This document shows, piece by piece, positions 26,238 through 37,857 of a stretch of 64,000 nucleotides of DNA. Position 1 is the first letter of the stretch. Each line of letters begins with the position of its first letter. A model generated the notes under the pieces. The model was not told the DNA's origin, did no database searches, and saw only the letters and a list, made by a program, of their open reading frames with translations. This DNA comes from Pelobates cultripes (taxonomy: Eukaryota; Chordata; Amphibia; Anura; Pelobatidae). A program made the position numbers and the translations under genes. The stretch lies in assembly GCA_933207985.1 (NCBI GenBank), contig OW240912.1, forward strand, positions 74,227,834 to 74,291,833, given 5' to 3'.

Positions 26238-27999
26238 AAATCGGCAGATATCTAGACATATTATTCAGAACTCTACAATCCCAACAGAAATTGCTCCAGA
26301 TTATTAGTATGCTAAATTGTGCAGATATTCTGTTTGAAAACACAACAAGGTATAGTTGAAATTTATTCAAAAGCATATTGAGACATTTATCCACTGTAAG
26401 TTTGCTTCCTAAACCTGTTAGGGTTCCTTTAAACCAGTCCATGATTTGTTTATGGACAAAACTGGTGATGTAGCACTCAAAATGCTTACTAAATGGAAAT
26501 GCACTTTTTATGGTTAACTTGTCATTGAAGGCTGTTTCCGTACTTTTCGTTTTAATATTTAATTCACCCAAAAGGTAACTGTTGAAAAGTACTTACGTGA
26601 TAGAATAAGTAAATCTAGCCAGGTTTCAATACAGTGAAAAGAACAAATTAATATTGTCACATGAACTCCCAGCAGATGGGAAGTGCTCTCAGTTTTAGTG
26701 AATAAATGATATTGGGTTTTATCTAATAAGGTACTCATAGGCAAATTAATTTATTCTCTAATTTCCTCTTGGTAAAAGATGATGAAAATAAAATAAACAA
26801 CCACAATTAAATAAATCACAATAATAAAAAAGGTAGGTTCTGGGTCAATGAGTACAAACTAAAGTTGAGAAACCCAAAGCTGGACAAAATCAAGATCAAA
26901 AAAAGAATGGAGTTCCAAAAAAGTCATCCAGTGAAAAAATAGCAAGGTACATGGAACTAACATTTTTATCATGATGTTTCTATAAAGAACAAGGGTCAAG
27001 TAAAGTATTGACACATATTTTCAATAGAATGAGACATTTCTTCCAGATCAATAGCATCTAAAATTAAGATGTAATAGTTGACATGGTAAGTTTGTCACCA
27101 ATTTAACTTATACATCCTTCTAAAGGGTGACTTTGGGGTAGGAGGGCTGCAAAAATCTATTTTTTTTTTTTTTTTTTGGGTCAGTATTCTACTAACTTCA
27201 GTCCAATTCAGCCTAATATGTCTGCTGTATATTTTATTCATTAAATCCGCAAGTCGTGAAGTTGTTGCCTAATGACAAATGTGAGTCAACCGCATGTAGA
27301 CAGGATGCTGTAAAAAGCTTGTAAACAATGGCAGAGGAGAAAGGCTTAAAGCACGAGAGATACATTTGTGGAAATAGATGTTTGGATGAAATTGACAGAA
27401 GATGGAATGATGATCATTGTGCATAATGGTTTATAGCCAATTATCTGTTGCTCGCTTTGTGTTACACAAAAGACCATTGCTATTATTTTAGTGGGTGTGA
27501 TTTTTTTTTTTTTTTAGATCATCCTTAATTGACATGTTTATATCACCATCTTTAGGGACCAGTTAAAACCAATGGAAATGTGTTTACATCTTGCTTATAG
27601 CAATTAGCAGATTTCTAAACACCTTCCAAATATAAATAAGATCAAAGTCTTTATAAAAACGAAAAAATGGATAGATCCAGAGAGCTCTCATTTTCACCAC
27701 TGAATTCAAAGGTGGCAATCCATTCACACCTTGTGACAAAAACACTTTTGTAAGTCACCTTTCATATTCCCCAGCAGTTCTATTTCCTGCTGAAACATCT
27801 GTCCATATCTCCCTGCATCCCAAAGCATAAGTTATCACTATACACTATAGGGAATAAATCATACCGAAGTGGTCAGTCTAAACCCAGAGTTCAAATGTTG
27901 TTGTGTACTAGTCAAAAAGTAATCCGTAGTCATTCAATTATTGGTATCAACAAGCTTAGTGTTTGTGCAAGTCCACGATTTATAAAATACACTGCTTTT
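26238..27999. other. Intron, no gene seen
   Basis: AT-rich with T runs at 27160-27177 and 27510-27523. No coding or structured element recognised. Confidence 0.3.
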
Positions 28000-28464
28000 T
28001 TAAAGCAACACTATAATGTTAGGAATTCAAAACTTTATTCCTAAAACTGTTAAAAATAAAGAAAATAAAGGGTTAAAAATCCTGTTTTCAATCACCTGAT
28101 TCCAGCACCGATGTCCATCGGCACTGGGTTGAGCTCCTCCTCCACTGACGTTGATTCGGGAACCTAATGCGCATGCCTGGCAAGTGCCAAATGCACATTA
28201 GATGTTACCCGTAGAAAATAATTGGCTCAATGCTTTAAAGATGCTAAACATTCACATAAGGACATCCCTCATCCTTTCATGGTGTCAAACTCCATGGAAC
28301 TGAAGGATGCACCTGTAGTTGCTGTGTGGTAGATAGCCACTAGAGGCAGCCTTAACCCTGCCAGACTGTAATGTTTTCAGCTGCATGGTTAAGGGGACAG
28401 GGACGGTGCACCCAGACCACTTCAATGCGGTGAAGTGTTCTGGGTGCCTCTAGTGTCTCTTTAA
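28000..28464. mobile_element. TTAA-flanked MITE, complete
   Basis: TTAA borders lie at 28000-28003 and 28461-28464. The left end is AAGCAACACTATAATG, the right end in reverse AAAGAGACACTAGAGGCAC. It ends with a GCACCCAGACCACTTCA hairpin, as in the copies at 46100 and 56432. Confidence 0.65.
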
Positions 28465-28939
28465 AACTTTTTTAAAGGATATTTGTATTATGTAACAAAA
28501 AAGCCTCGCAAAAATCCATGACTAAAATTGTTAAAGCAAACTCTCTTTTTTTATATGTAAATAGAAGGGTGCATGTACGCTTTCTCTTAATTCTTATTGC
28601 CTGTGTCACCCAGGTCAATTCAGGAGAGTGTGCTCAGCTACCGCAAATGTAAAGTTCATCCCCAGAGGGCTGTGTGGCCAAGATCCATTTATAAAATGAC
28701 AGAATCAAACTTGCCAAGTCTTAATTACATCACTGCCACTAAGCATAAACGAATTGCATGTTAAAAAGTAAAACTGGAACAAAGGTCTAGTTTTCAGACC
28801 TGTGTTCTGATATTTAGTTACACAAGTGTTGTATGACTTTCATCTAAGAGAGCAGTTTTATGACATTGACCTATAAACAGTGACCTAATTCATTTGGATT
28901 GTTTGTAGAAAACATTGAAAGACTGTGTTCACCTTCTTC

Positions 28940-29560
28940 ACATTTTTTTATTGAAATGAGTGGTACAGTACGTATTTCAAGTATACGACCTATCAGTACA
29001 TCTCATGAGCAACGAAAACTTGTATGTACACCGTTTTAGGTAATAAACTGTCGTTTTAATGGCCTCGGAGGCAGGGCTAAGTTAACATTAAAGTGCCATC
29101 TTAGAAGGAGGTGAACAATGTTATATTAAGCATTAGACAGGTATGTGTGCCAGCCCCGCTATATATTGGGGAACTGAGATTCCTCCTGCATAGAGAGCTG
29201 AGCTGGCACACCACAAGACAAACAGGGAACCACCCAGGAGGCCCCCATGCTAGGCTTATAGACTACAAGGATCCATAGAGGCAGATTGAATGTTCGCTTA
29301 TAACTTGGTCAGTACATCCTGAGGTACCTCAGCTGGATTACATTGAGAGAAGTATAAAATAATGATTGGATGTCTTTTAGGAGAGCTTTTATGTCTGGTT
29401 TTGTCGCAGGGCTTGATTCCTTATCCAAGCAGAGATAGTTGAAGCCACCAGAAGCCAGTATGTCGTCTAGAGAATCCATATCTGGAACCTCCTGGATTCA
29501 GGAGGTAATGTAGATACCGTTTTCTGGCGTAAGCCCTCTTGAGACTTTCTCAGAAAGTTA
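28940..29560 (-). mobile_element. Possible retroelement 3' region, unclassified
   Basis: A TTTTTTTATTGAAATGAG start (28943-28960) resembles the poly-A tail of a - strand LINE. The following 600 bases are GC-richer than their surroundings. No coding motif was recognised. Confidence 0.25.
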
Positions 29561-29882
29561 GTGATGGCTCAGGATCCCATGAACTTTGTTTTCTTTCAAG
29601 TTAAAAGAACTGAATAAGGTGATTTGCATAAACAAAGGTTCTATTTAACTTGCAATATATTTTTTTGACAACAATAAAAATGATATCCTGTATAAAATAA
29701 ACAAAGGACACAACATAGTGTATTCTGTATAAGTAGGAAATGTAAATGTGTTAAAAGTTAGAACACTCACAATTTTCAGAGCCCATTAGAAGTTGGCTCT
29801 GTACTTATAAGGCATATCATCTCCTCACAGAGACACAGGATATATTCTCCAGTAAAAGATACTCCAGTAATTCAGTACTGTT

Positions 29883-30500
29883 GAAATCAGGAACTCAGAA
29901 GTTCAAGGTGAGTATAGTAGTATTTATTAATACATATAGTATAAAACAAATAAAATAGTAGCACAACGCGTTTCAACCAGAAATAGGTCTTCCTCAGGTG
30001 CAGGTTTAATTTCAAATGCTCATAAAGAGCTTTATATATCCTAAGGAAACAAATTATTATTTCCACATGTTCCAAATATCACTACCAAATATGATCTGAA
30101 CCGGATACAATCCGCCATCCCCATCTTTTTCAAGTGCTTGCCCAAAGATTTCCTATATCCCCCTGTGTGAGGAAAATAGGGTTGGTATATAGATAGACCA
30201 CAGCTATATTGTATAATCCGCAGTACAGCACAGAGCTTCGGATGCATGTTAGCTGCCAAGTGCAATTTAAAAAGTGTGTGCACAAAGGTATTGTTTGTGC
30301 CATAAACTCTCATTGTTAAACTAAAATTTTTGCATTTGAGTGTACAGATGACAATAAAGCCCACGTTATTGTAAAAAATAAATAAAATAAATCACAATCC
30401 GCCATCTATTTGCATAATATTCAAGGAAAAAGCAAAATAAGACTAAGGTGACCCACTGTTGTTTAACTTTTTGTAACACCACCGGTCCCCTTTCTTCTTC
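29883..30500 (-). mobile_element. Penelope-like pseudo-LTR fragment
   Basis: The segment carries a hammerhead-like motif at 29961-30001, the hallmark of Penelope-like pseudo-LTRs. Downstream 30060-30500 is GC-richer unique sequence without recognisable coding. Boundaries are approximate and no RT or GIY-YIG remnant was found. Confidence 0.45.
29961..30001 (-). ncRNA. Hammerhead-ribozyme-like motif, family E (stem III ACGCGT)
   Basis: Read on the - strand: GCAC, core CTGAGGA, stem II side AGACC, loop, GGTT, then GAAACGCGTT and GTGC. Stem I GCAC/GTGC pairs perfectly. Stem III is the self-complementary ACGCGT, longer than in the other copies. The expected cleavage site follows GTT. One A sits between CTGAGGA and stem II, a departure from the textbook core. 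Stem II has one G-T wobble. Confidence 0.6.
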
Positions 30501-31349
30501 AGGTCCAAGCTAGATAAATACACCCAGTGCACAGTCCATGTCCTTTGATGTTCCAGATGTTGTTCTTATTGTTTTTTCACCCTACACAATACCTGTGATC
30601 TCTTTGACCTGCACTGGCTCAGAGGTACTCAATGTACCTTCTAGGACATGTGAAAAGCATAAAATAGACTCCATGATCACATGCATTATGTGGCTAAGAC
30701 TAGCGAATTGCACCTGGTTAAAAATTCCCTGCTTTTAGGTGATAAATGAGAAATCCTGAACTCTCTTACGTAAGCAAGATTGAAAATTAGATTATCGTGA
30801 ACTGTGGTTAGCATGGTATAAAACCCCCACGGAGGGCAGTAACTGCACACGAAGGATCGCAGATGAGAAGTTTAGAATTAATTCTTCCGATGAGCACATT
30901 ATGCTCCATTAGTACATAGCTGTGTTCTACTACCACTTCAAAAATTGTACGGATATTGTCAGCATTCTTAATAGATGCAGTACAACTAATGCAATATTAA
31001 GTCCTAAGGCACAGTTTTGTTTTTTTAATGGAATACTAAAATAATTTAGATTTGCCAATTATCTTTTAACTGTGATTACACAAATACACCACTATTATAT
31101 TGCTGTCAGCCATATGAGTTACTATATATTTAAACCCAAAATATTGGTGCACTCATAAAACAAAAAAAAAAGGTAAGTAAATTTTATTGCACATAGGCGA
31201 GAATGTAATGGTCACTATCACTTATGTGGAATAAAATTCAGTTTGAGTGAAACAAATGTTTGGCCTTGTGTACCTACAGCAACAATTTATACTAGGCATT
31301 ATTCATTTGAGGTAGAGCCCTTTAGTGTATGTGTGTATGAGTATATATA
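30501..31349. other. Intron, no gene seen
   Basis: AT-rich; no coding feature that I can support. Confidence 0.3.
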
Positions 31350-31503
31350 AACAAGAGCAACATTCATCACAACTAATAACAAGTGCTCTGGAGTCAGAGA
31401 GTCACACTTCCAAATAAAATTACTTTGTACGTGCACCCCAAAGAAACAGTAGTGTAAAGCAATAAAATATATATGTATCTAAAACAAGGTACACATTACT
31501 TAA
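31350..31503 (+). repeat. Left arm of an outer inverted repeat around Penelope element 1
   Basis: It begins AACAAGAGCAACATTCATCA and is matched in reverse complement, with scattered differences, by 37713-37857. The family is unknown. Confidence 0.65.
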
Positions 31504-31529
31504 TGCTTTTATTGCTAAAAAGATGTCTC

Positions 31530-31537
<8 letters not shown>

Positions 31538-31602
<65 letters not shown>
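31538..31602. repeat. (TA)n abutting the left end of Penelope element 1
   Basis: About 65 bases of TA directly precede GGTAATATCAAAGG at 31603. Confidence 0.95.
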
Positions 31603-31604
<2 letters not shown>

Positions 31605-32001
31605 TAATATCAAAGGTTGCACTCACGGATTCATTAAAAAATTTACGTTTATTGAACCTTCCTTAAAAAATCGACGTTTCAGTCCTACTTGAGGACTTTC
31701 ATCAGGATTATGAAAACAGTATATAACAAACAATATGTCTATATATAGGATATAATAAATTGCAAATAGACTCACCGCAGGTGCTCTGTGCTAAACTCCG
31801 CCCCCTAACGTGACGTCATGCGCGCAAGGCCGTCGTAACCATGGTAACGCGGCTAAATATAAACATTAAAATATTGCAATCACCAATATGTGCTGGACAT
31901 GTATGCCGAACACTGATCCACCCCTAATAATGTTACCATAGTAACATATTGTAACATAGCTAATCAGCTAATAATAGAGACACCAGTGGATATCATAGGA
32001 C
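31603..32001 (-). repeat. Left pseudo-LTR of Penelope element 1 (inverted arm)
   Basis: It is the reverse complement of 35618-36057 with minor differences. Shared blocks include GGTTGCACTCACGG, the hammerhead motif, AACTCCGCCCCCTAACGTGACG and CCGAACACTGATCCACCCCT. Confidence 0.88.
31669..31709 (-). ncRNA. Hammerhead-ribozyme-like motif, family A, left copy
   Basis: Read on the - strand: AATC, core CTGATGA, an extra A, AGTCC, loop TCAAGTA, GGACT, then GAAACGTC and GATT. Stem I AATC/GATT and stem II AGTCC/GGACT pair perfectly. Stem III is the short self-complementary ACGT, which could pair between two RNA copies as described for Penelope and similar minimal hammerheads. Predicted cleavage is after GTC. 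It keeps all core positions; the extra A before stem II is the only departure. Confidence 0.65.
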
Positions 32002-32094
32002 CACTTTAGCACCCCAGCAATTTTTTATTTAAAGCCACAGAAGCTAATTTCAAATAATTTTTTGAAAATATATTTTTTTTCATCATGGATGAGT

Positions 32095-35092
32095 TTTTAG
32101 GGCAGGCGGGGGCATATTCAGAACAGGCGGAGACACTGTATTTTTCAAAAGAAGAAGCTGACGGTATATTATGGCACTAGTCCAGCTCAGAACTCCCACA
32201 TCACCTTACTGTAAAAGATTTGTATTTTAAGTTGTTACGTCTTCGTAGGAAACATGTAGATTTAGACCTACGTGTCCTCTTCCTTTCGGACTACTATAAG
32301 GCTAAACGCATCCCTAGGGGATTCAGAATTTTAAATGTCCCCACTATTGGAAGATCTAAAGCCACGATTTGTAGAGATTGGACACAAGTATTGAACAGCG
32401 CATCACTTGATTTAATGCTCATTATTATCAGCGATGTGAAGACAGACCTAATAGATACTAATCTAAAAATTACTGAATTGGAGAATGAACATGCAGTACT
32501 ATTGGCTACACCTGAAGGTTTAAGGGCTATACAAAAACTTAAAGAGGAAGTCTTGAAATACAAGATTAAACTTGTGAGATTTAAAAAACAGAAATTTGAG
32601 AGAGTAGCCCAAGACTATTTGGAACACAGAGTTTATGGTTGGCTCACTGGCAACATTGGAGCCAATAGACCAAGGAAACAACGCAAAAGGATTCAGCGAC
32701 CTAAGGTCCCAACGGTTGATGTAACCTCAGGGGAATCAGCCTCTGATACGAACACTAGAAATACCACAGAAGACACTAAAGCACTTTTTTTAGGCCCAGA
32801 CAAAGCAGGCACGGTAACCAGGAGCCGAAACAGAGGCGATGCAAACCAAGAACGAGGCGAGGCCGCAAAGGAAAGAATGCCTGTGCAGGGAAAAACCCCA
32901 CGCAGGAGATAATCCCTATATTTATTTGTCTCATAGATCCCTTGATACAACAGAGATTGAGCTCCTTAGTAAAGGCTTATCATTCGTGCCTACATCTAAG
33001 TCCGATATATTTAAATGGAAGATCGAATTACATAAATTTGGGCGGTCTATGAGACTTAAGGAATATTTTTCCAACACAGTTGAACGTGGTATAGAAACTA
33101 CAGATGTCTTAAGGGCCAAGTCTACTTTTGACCCCATATCTAATAAAGCATCCATTAATACTTTCCTCTCCGTGACTAATAAAGATGCTCAATCCCTTAT
33201 GCAACGGGAACAGAAAATGAAACATAATATCACTAAACAACAAAGAAAAATTATAAAAGGATTAGCGGAAGATCCATCAATTGTTATCCGCTCGGCGGAC
33301 AAGGGAGGTGGGATTGTCATTATGGATTATACATATTAAGCTAATGAATTAAATACCCAATTATCAGATAGGACAATTTATGTATTATTGGATGGAGATC
33401 CCACTAGGAACATCCAGAACAAGATTGAAGATATCCTATCCATGGGCCTGAGAGCAGGCTATATCGATCCTAAATTACACCAATATCTCATTAAGTCATC
33501 TCCACGTACACCTATCATATACTCTTTTCCGAAGATCCCTAAGAATTCAAATTCATCGCCCTGACGTCCTATAGTTTCTGCTATTGATGGCATCTTGGAG
33601 CCTATTCCAAAATGGCTTGATTACCTGTTTCAAGGTCTAGTTGGGGAATTATCTACCTGTATCAAAGATACTCAAACCCTTATAACCAACATCAATGAAT
33701 TAAGCTATGCTGATCAAAGACCAGTTTTAATAACAATGGATGTACATAGCTTGTACACGGTGATACCACATGATGCTGGGGTGGAAGCTATGCAGCAAGT
33801 TTTAACTCAATCTACTACTTACCATGGTCCCCCCATAGAGTATATTTTGGAATTACTTACTTTGACTCTACAGAACAACTACTTTCGTTTTGAAGACAGT
33901 TGGTACCTGCAAGTGGCAGGCACATCAATGGGTGCATCTATGGCGCCTATGTATGCCAATGCATATATGTACATCTACGAGAAGGAGCACATATTAGAGA
34001 AATATCAATGTAATATATTAGCTTATTACAGGTTTATCGATGACCTGTTCATTATATGGAGTGGAACAAGTGAATCAGCCCACGAAATGGTTCGAGAACT
34101 CAACACCAGTGAGATTTACTGCGGATATTAGCACCGAGAAGGTGCACTACCTAGATTTGGAAATCTCATTGGAAGCAACAAATTTACAATATTCTCTCTA
34201 CACAAAGCCTACGGACAGAAATACACTCCTCCATTACCAAAGTGCACATCCCAGGGCTCTGAAAAATTCACTACCGAAGGCACAGTTCCTAAGAGTAATC
34301 AGGAACAACTCGGATGTGGCAACTAGGGATACCCAGATCCTTGAAATGAAAAATAAATTTTCTCAAAGAGGATATGATAGGCACATCTTGGATGCAGCGC
34401 TACAAGAAGCGCTGAGTGCACGCACTACTGAAGTAAAGAAGAAACCTTCTAGTTTGGTTTTCCCTATGGTATACAATCAATCCACTCCTCAAGTGGCATC
34501 AGTTATCATGAAAAATTGGAGAATTTTGTCATGTGACGACACACTTCCGAAAGTGTTCAAAGAAAGGCCACTCATTTGTTATAAAAGAAATAGAAATTTA
34601 AAGGATATGTTAGTACATACGGACCCTTCCCAAAGCTATATGAATACAGCGAAGGAACAAATAAGAGGATCAGTTTGCTGCCTTGGCTGCGTGACTTGCA
34701 GCCATATGACACCTGCAAGAACTTTTAGTCATCCTCATAATAACAGAAAATACACTATCCGATATACCATTACCTGCAAGACGACACATGTGATATATAA
34801 ACTGTCTTGTCCCTGTGGCTTGTGTTATATTGGGAAGACGGAGACGGCTATCTGCAAACGGATCAGAGGACATAGCTCCTCTATTAGATTGGCATATAGA
34901 GACGGTTGTTCAGATAAACCTGTTGCAAAACACTTCTTTGAATTAAAACATCCATTGGCTGCATTAAAGTTTATGGCCATTGACCATATCCCTGTCCCTA
35001 GAAGAGGGGGTGATAGGGGGAAGATGCTACTGAACAAAGAAGCATATTGGATACATGAGCTGGACACGGTGTCCCCAAAAGTACTAAATTAA
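32095..35092 (+). pseudogene. Penelope-like RT plus GIY-YIG endonuclease, few lesions
   Basis: An ATG at 32095 starts a short frame that stops at 32188-32190. The frame from 32220 to 32912 gives a lysine-rich N-terminal domain with a predicted helix/coiled-coil region (KLKEEVLKYKIKLVRFKKQ). From about 32900 in another frame follows FKWKIELHKFGRSMRLKEYF, RSADKGGGIVIMD, then RT motifs LITMDVHSLYTVIPH, GTSMGASMAPMYANAYM and the catalytic YRFIDDLFIIW (about 34030). Two nonsense codons interrupt it: TAA at 33337-33339 and TGA at 33562-33564, the latter probably a CpG decay of CGA. A frameshift near 34100-34120 leads into thumb sequence (KVHYLDLEISLE), a CxxC pair (CCLGCVTCSH) and the GIY-YIG domain (CGLCYIGKTET, about 34812-34850, with a downstream ICKRIRGH), ending at a TAA at 35090-35092. 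RT copies the RNA; the endonuclease nicks target DNA. Confidence 0.88.
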
Positions 35093-35617
35093 GCCTTATC
35101 TTTGCACTCTTTTGTGTAACTCATTTGGCCTGTGGATGCCCCTTAATGTCATTTTAATGTGTGGTTCTATATTTAATTTTTTTGTATGCAATTTTTTATT
35201 GATGATTTTGCTGTCGTCCTCTAATTAGATACTATATTATATTTATGTTTAGTGAAAGCAGGCATTAGTAGTCATCCTTAAGAGTTTGATATATATGCCC
35301 TGATGCCGGACAAAATAGTATCTTTAACCAATACTTTGAATTTATATTTTTTGAGTGACAGATGAAAAAATTCTTCATTTTTATTGATTTATTTATTATT
35401 TTTTTCATTCATTATTTCTATACATGTATTTAGTAATTAGGTTCACTTGAATACTTATGTGATTTGGATGAGGTGACAGTATATTCACTTCAGCACTTTG
35501 GCACTTTATTACTTATAGGACTATGGCACTTTAAGTAAGAATTGATCTTGCACTAGCACTTTTAAGAGTATTCAGCACTTTATTTCTTTCCATACAATAT
35601 AGTCCACACACAGACTT

Positions 35618-36057
35618 GTCCTATGATATCCACTGATGTCTCTATTATTAGCTGATTAGCTATGTTACAGTATGTTACTATATGTTATTAGGGGTGGATC
35701 AGTGTTCGGCATACATGTCCAGCACATATTGGTGATCGCAATAGTTTACTCTCTATATTTAGCCGCGTTACCATGGTAACGACGGCCTTGCACGCATGAC
35801 GTCACGTTAGGGGGCGGAGTTTAGCCCCGCACATGTGCACACTTCCGGTTTGGACGTCGGTCACAGCACAGAGCACCTCCGGTGAGTCTATTTGCAATTT
35901 ATTATATCTTATATATAGACATATTGTTTGTTATATACTGTTTTCATAATCCTGATGAAAGTCCTCAAGTAGGACTGAAACGTCAATTTTTTTTTAAGGA
36001 AGGTTCAATAAAAGTAAATTTTTTAATGAATCCATGAGTGCAACCTTTGATATTACC
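35618..36057 (+). repeat. Right pseudo-LTR of Penelope element 1 (inverted arm)
   Basis: It pairs with 31603-32001. It includes about 40 bases missing from the left arm, around GCACATGTGCACACTTCCGG (35831-35850), so the arms differ by an indel. Confidence 0.85.
35948..35988 (+). ncRNA. Hammerhead-ribozyme-like motif, family A, right copy (stem I weakened)
   Basis: AATC, CTGATGA, extra A, AGTCC, TCAAGTA, GGACT, GAAACGTC are identical to the left copy. The base after GTC is A instead of G, followed by AATT and a T run. This breaks the first base pair of stem I and probably lowers activity. Confidence 0.6.
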
Positions 36058-36128
36058 AGTTGGATACTTGGAGCCTTGGGAGTGCACCCGGTTTGGGAAT
36101 TGGAGTCTGAGTGCAAGGTACAGTGTTT

Positions 36129-36135
<7 letters not shown>

Positions 36136-36172
<37 letters not shown>
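36136..36172. repeat. (TA)n at the right end of Penelope element 1
   Basis: TA dinucleotides after a T8 run. Confidence 0.95.
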
Positions 36173-36179
<7 letters not shown>

Positions 36180-36496
36180 CATACATACACACACACATCA
36201 AAAACCAAAAAGGTTATGGTGGGGAAAAAATTGTGATTGAAAACCCCTTCCACCTTAAGTCTGTGGATAGTTAATACAATGTTAAACAGAAATCTGCACA
36301 TCTGTCAAGCCAAAAGACTTGCTTTTCCCATAGAAATCACAAATTTGCAGTGATGTTACTAAAGCAAAGAATTCTGGGTGGGCATATGCAAATTAGTTTA
36401 ACAAAGAATCGCATTTTTTCCTCATTCCATTTTAAACATGGATTCCTTTTAGTCTGTGTTTGCTGTATAAAACAGCTTTGAAACACAACTGTAAAG

Positions 36497-37560
36497 GAAC
36501 CTTCCATTAATGGACGCTTCCTAGCTTGCGCCGAGGACCACAAGCACCGCACCAGACACCACAACCAATGCAGACTCCACAACCGCCGTAGCTTAACTGG
36601 AGTCTCGCCGTCTTCCGTCCACCCTGGATCAGCTTCTGTCCTCCAGGACCGTGTGGGGAAAGAGCATAGCAATCCCCAGTGTGATATAGCAGTTCCCTCC
36701 AATAACGAGACAAGGCTATGTATTGAGGGTCAAGAAGATCTGTTTTACTTGGCACCAAAGGGCCTTCTTTTATGCAGGTTTTCCCTACATAGGACCACCC
36801 ACAGGATTTTGCAGAACAACCAATAAACACATTACAACACATACAATAAAGTAAACCACTCCCAGCAGAAATCCTCCCCTCTGCCTGCGATACAATTATC
36901 TCAACACAATAGACTAACTTAATTATCACAGGCAGAAAATATACAGTTTTTTTACACAACATTAATAACTTTAAAAGTATACATGCAATATTAATAAGTT
37001 ACATATTTGAAATCCGCGTCCTTTAAATATAAATATACTCAAAAATCATAAAAATCCGTCCAGTAGATCAAAAGATAAATCGAACTCCTTTGTGACCAAA
37101 TGAAGCATGGCTTTTTTGCCCAAAACAAATTCCACAGAGTCTTCTATCCTGGAGATAATTGGGAAGTAATCCAATTATCTCCAAGGACAGAGGCAAAACT
37201 CCATTGAACACATGGTAGCAAAAGACAATAAAATACATAAAAATATATAACTGTGCAGCTATTGCATAAAACAGGTACATTCAACATATCCCCAGATAGC
37301 TTAGATCTGAGCGCACATTATTACTGAATGGCGCTCAGATCACATACATACAGTTCAATTGTCATGGAGCCAAAGTCTTTTACATCGTCTTTCGTTATAC
37401 GAATGGGCTCCATGGCATAGCTATCTGGGGTATCACTGTTCAAATAGGGCCAGTACTGAATGACCCGGCGTTCGTGTCTTTGCAGGGGAAAATCAAGCGT
37501 TTCAACATGGGGCCATAGTCTAAACGCAGCAGGCGGGCAACCAACAACTTAGGAAAATAT
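36497..37560. mobile_element. Unclassified repeat, possibly LTR-derived, containing a three-way foldback
   Basis: The segment starts GC-rich (AAGGAACCTTCCATTAATGG at 36497-36516) and holds AACCAATAAACACATTACAA-type AT-rich sequence. It contains the foldback at 37290-37430. No coding motif or paired LTR was identified, so the class is a guess. Confidence 0.3.
37290..37430. repeat. Three-stem foldback (three-way junction)
   Basis: Three perfect stems nest inside each other. The outer stem is 37290-37301 with 37419-37430 (CCCCAGATAGCT/AGCTATCTGGGG, 12 bp). Arm 1 is 37304-37314 with 37331-37341 (GATCTGAGCGC, 11 bp). Arm 2 is 37363-37371 with 37406-37414 (CATGGAGCC, 9 bp). The fold can form in DNA or RNA of either strand. 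Function unknown. Confidence 0.7.
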
Positions 37561-37712
37561 GCAAAGCAGTAAATCAATAGCAAAACAGTAACCAACCTGA
37601 TGCTGATGGTTTGAATTAACAATGAAACAGCTGTTCATGAGTGGTTCACTGGCTTTGCATCTTTTCCTAAGACAGACACAGACAGATATGTATGTATGTA
37701 AGTATCTTTTTT

Positions 37713-37857
37713 TTGTACCTTGCTTTAGATACATATATTTTTAATACTTTAAACTGTTGGTTCATTGGGGTGCTTACATAGTATTTTTATTTTGAAGTGT
37801 GGCTGTCTGACTGCAGATAACCTGTTATCATTGGTTGTGATGAATGTTGCTCTTGTT
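37713..37857 (-). repeat. Right arm of the outer inverted repeat around Penelope element 1
   Basis: Reverse complement of 31350-31503; shared blocks include AACAAGAGCAACATTCATCA, TATATGTATCTAAA and CAAGGTAC. Confidence 0.65.

Larger units (their letters stand above)
31603..36135 (+). mobile_element. Penelope-like element 1, near full length
   Basis: It is bounded by inverted pseudo-LTRs, 31603-32001 and 35618-36057, and enclosed by (TA)n at both sides. Between them the + strand encodes an N-terminal region, a Penelope-type reverse transcriptase and a C-terminal GIY-YIG endonuclease. The right end continues past the arm through AGTGCACCCGG and GTCTGAGTGCAAGG (about 36080-36118), sequences repeated at the end of element 2 (about 58683-58728). 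Each pseudo-LTR contains a hammerhead-like motif. Penelope-like elements are a retroelement class distinct from LTR elements and LINEs. This copy has a few disabling mutations but is structurally complete. Confidence 0.9.

Noticed and set aside
36507..36962. 151-residue - strand Cys/Gly-rich frame
   Set aside because: Sits in an unclassified repeat, has no recognisable domain, and the Cys-rich part reads from a short repetitive segment.
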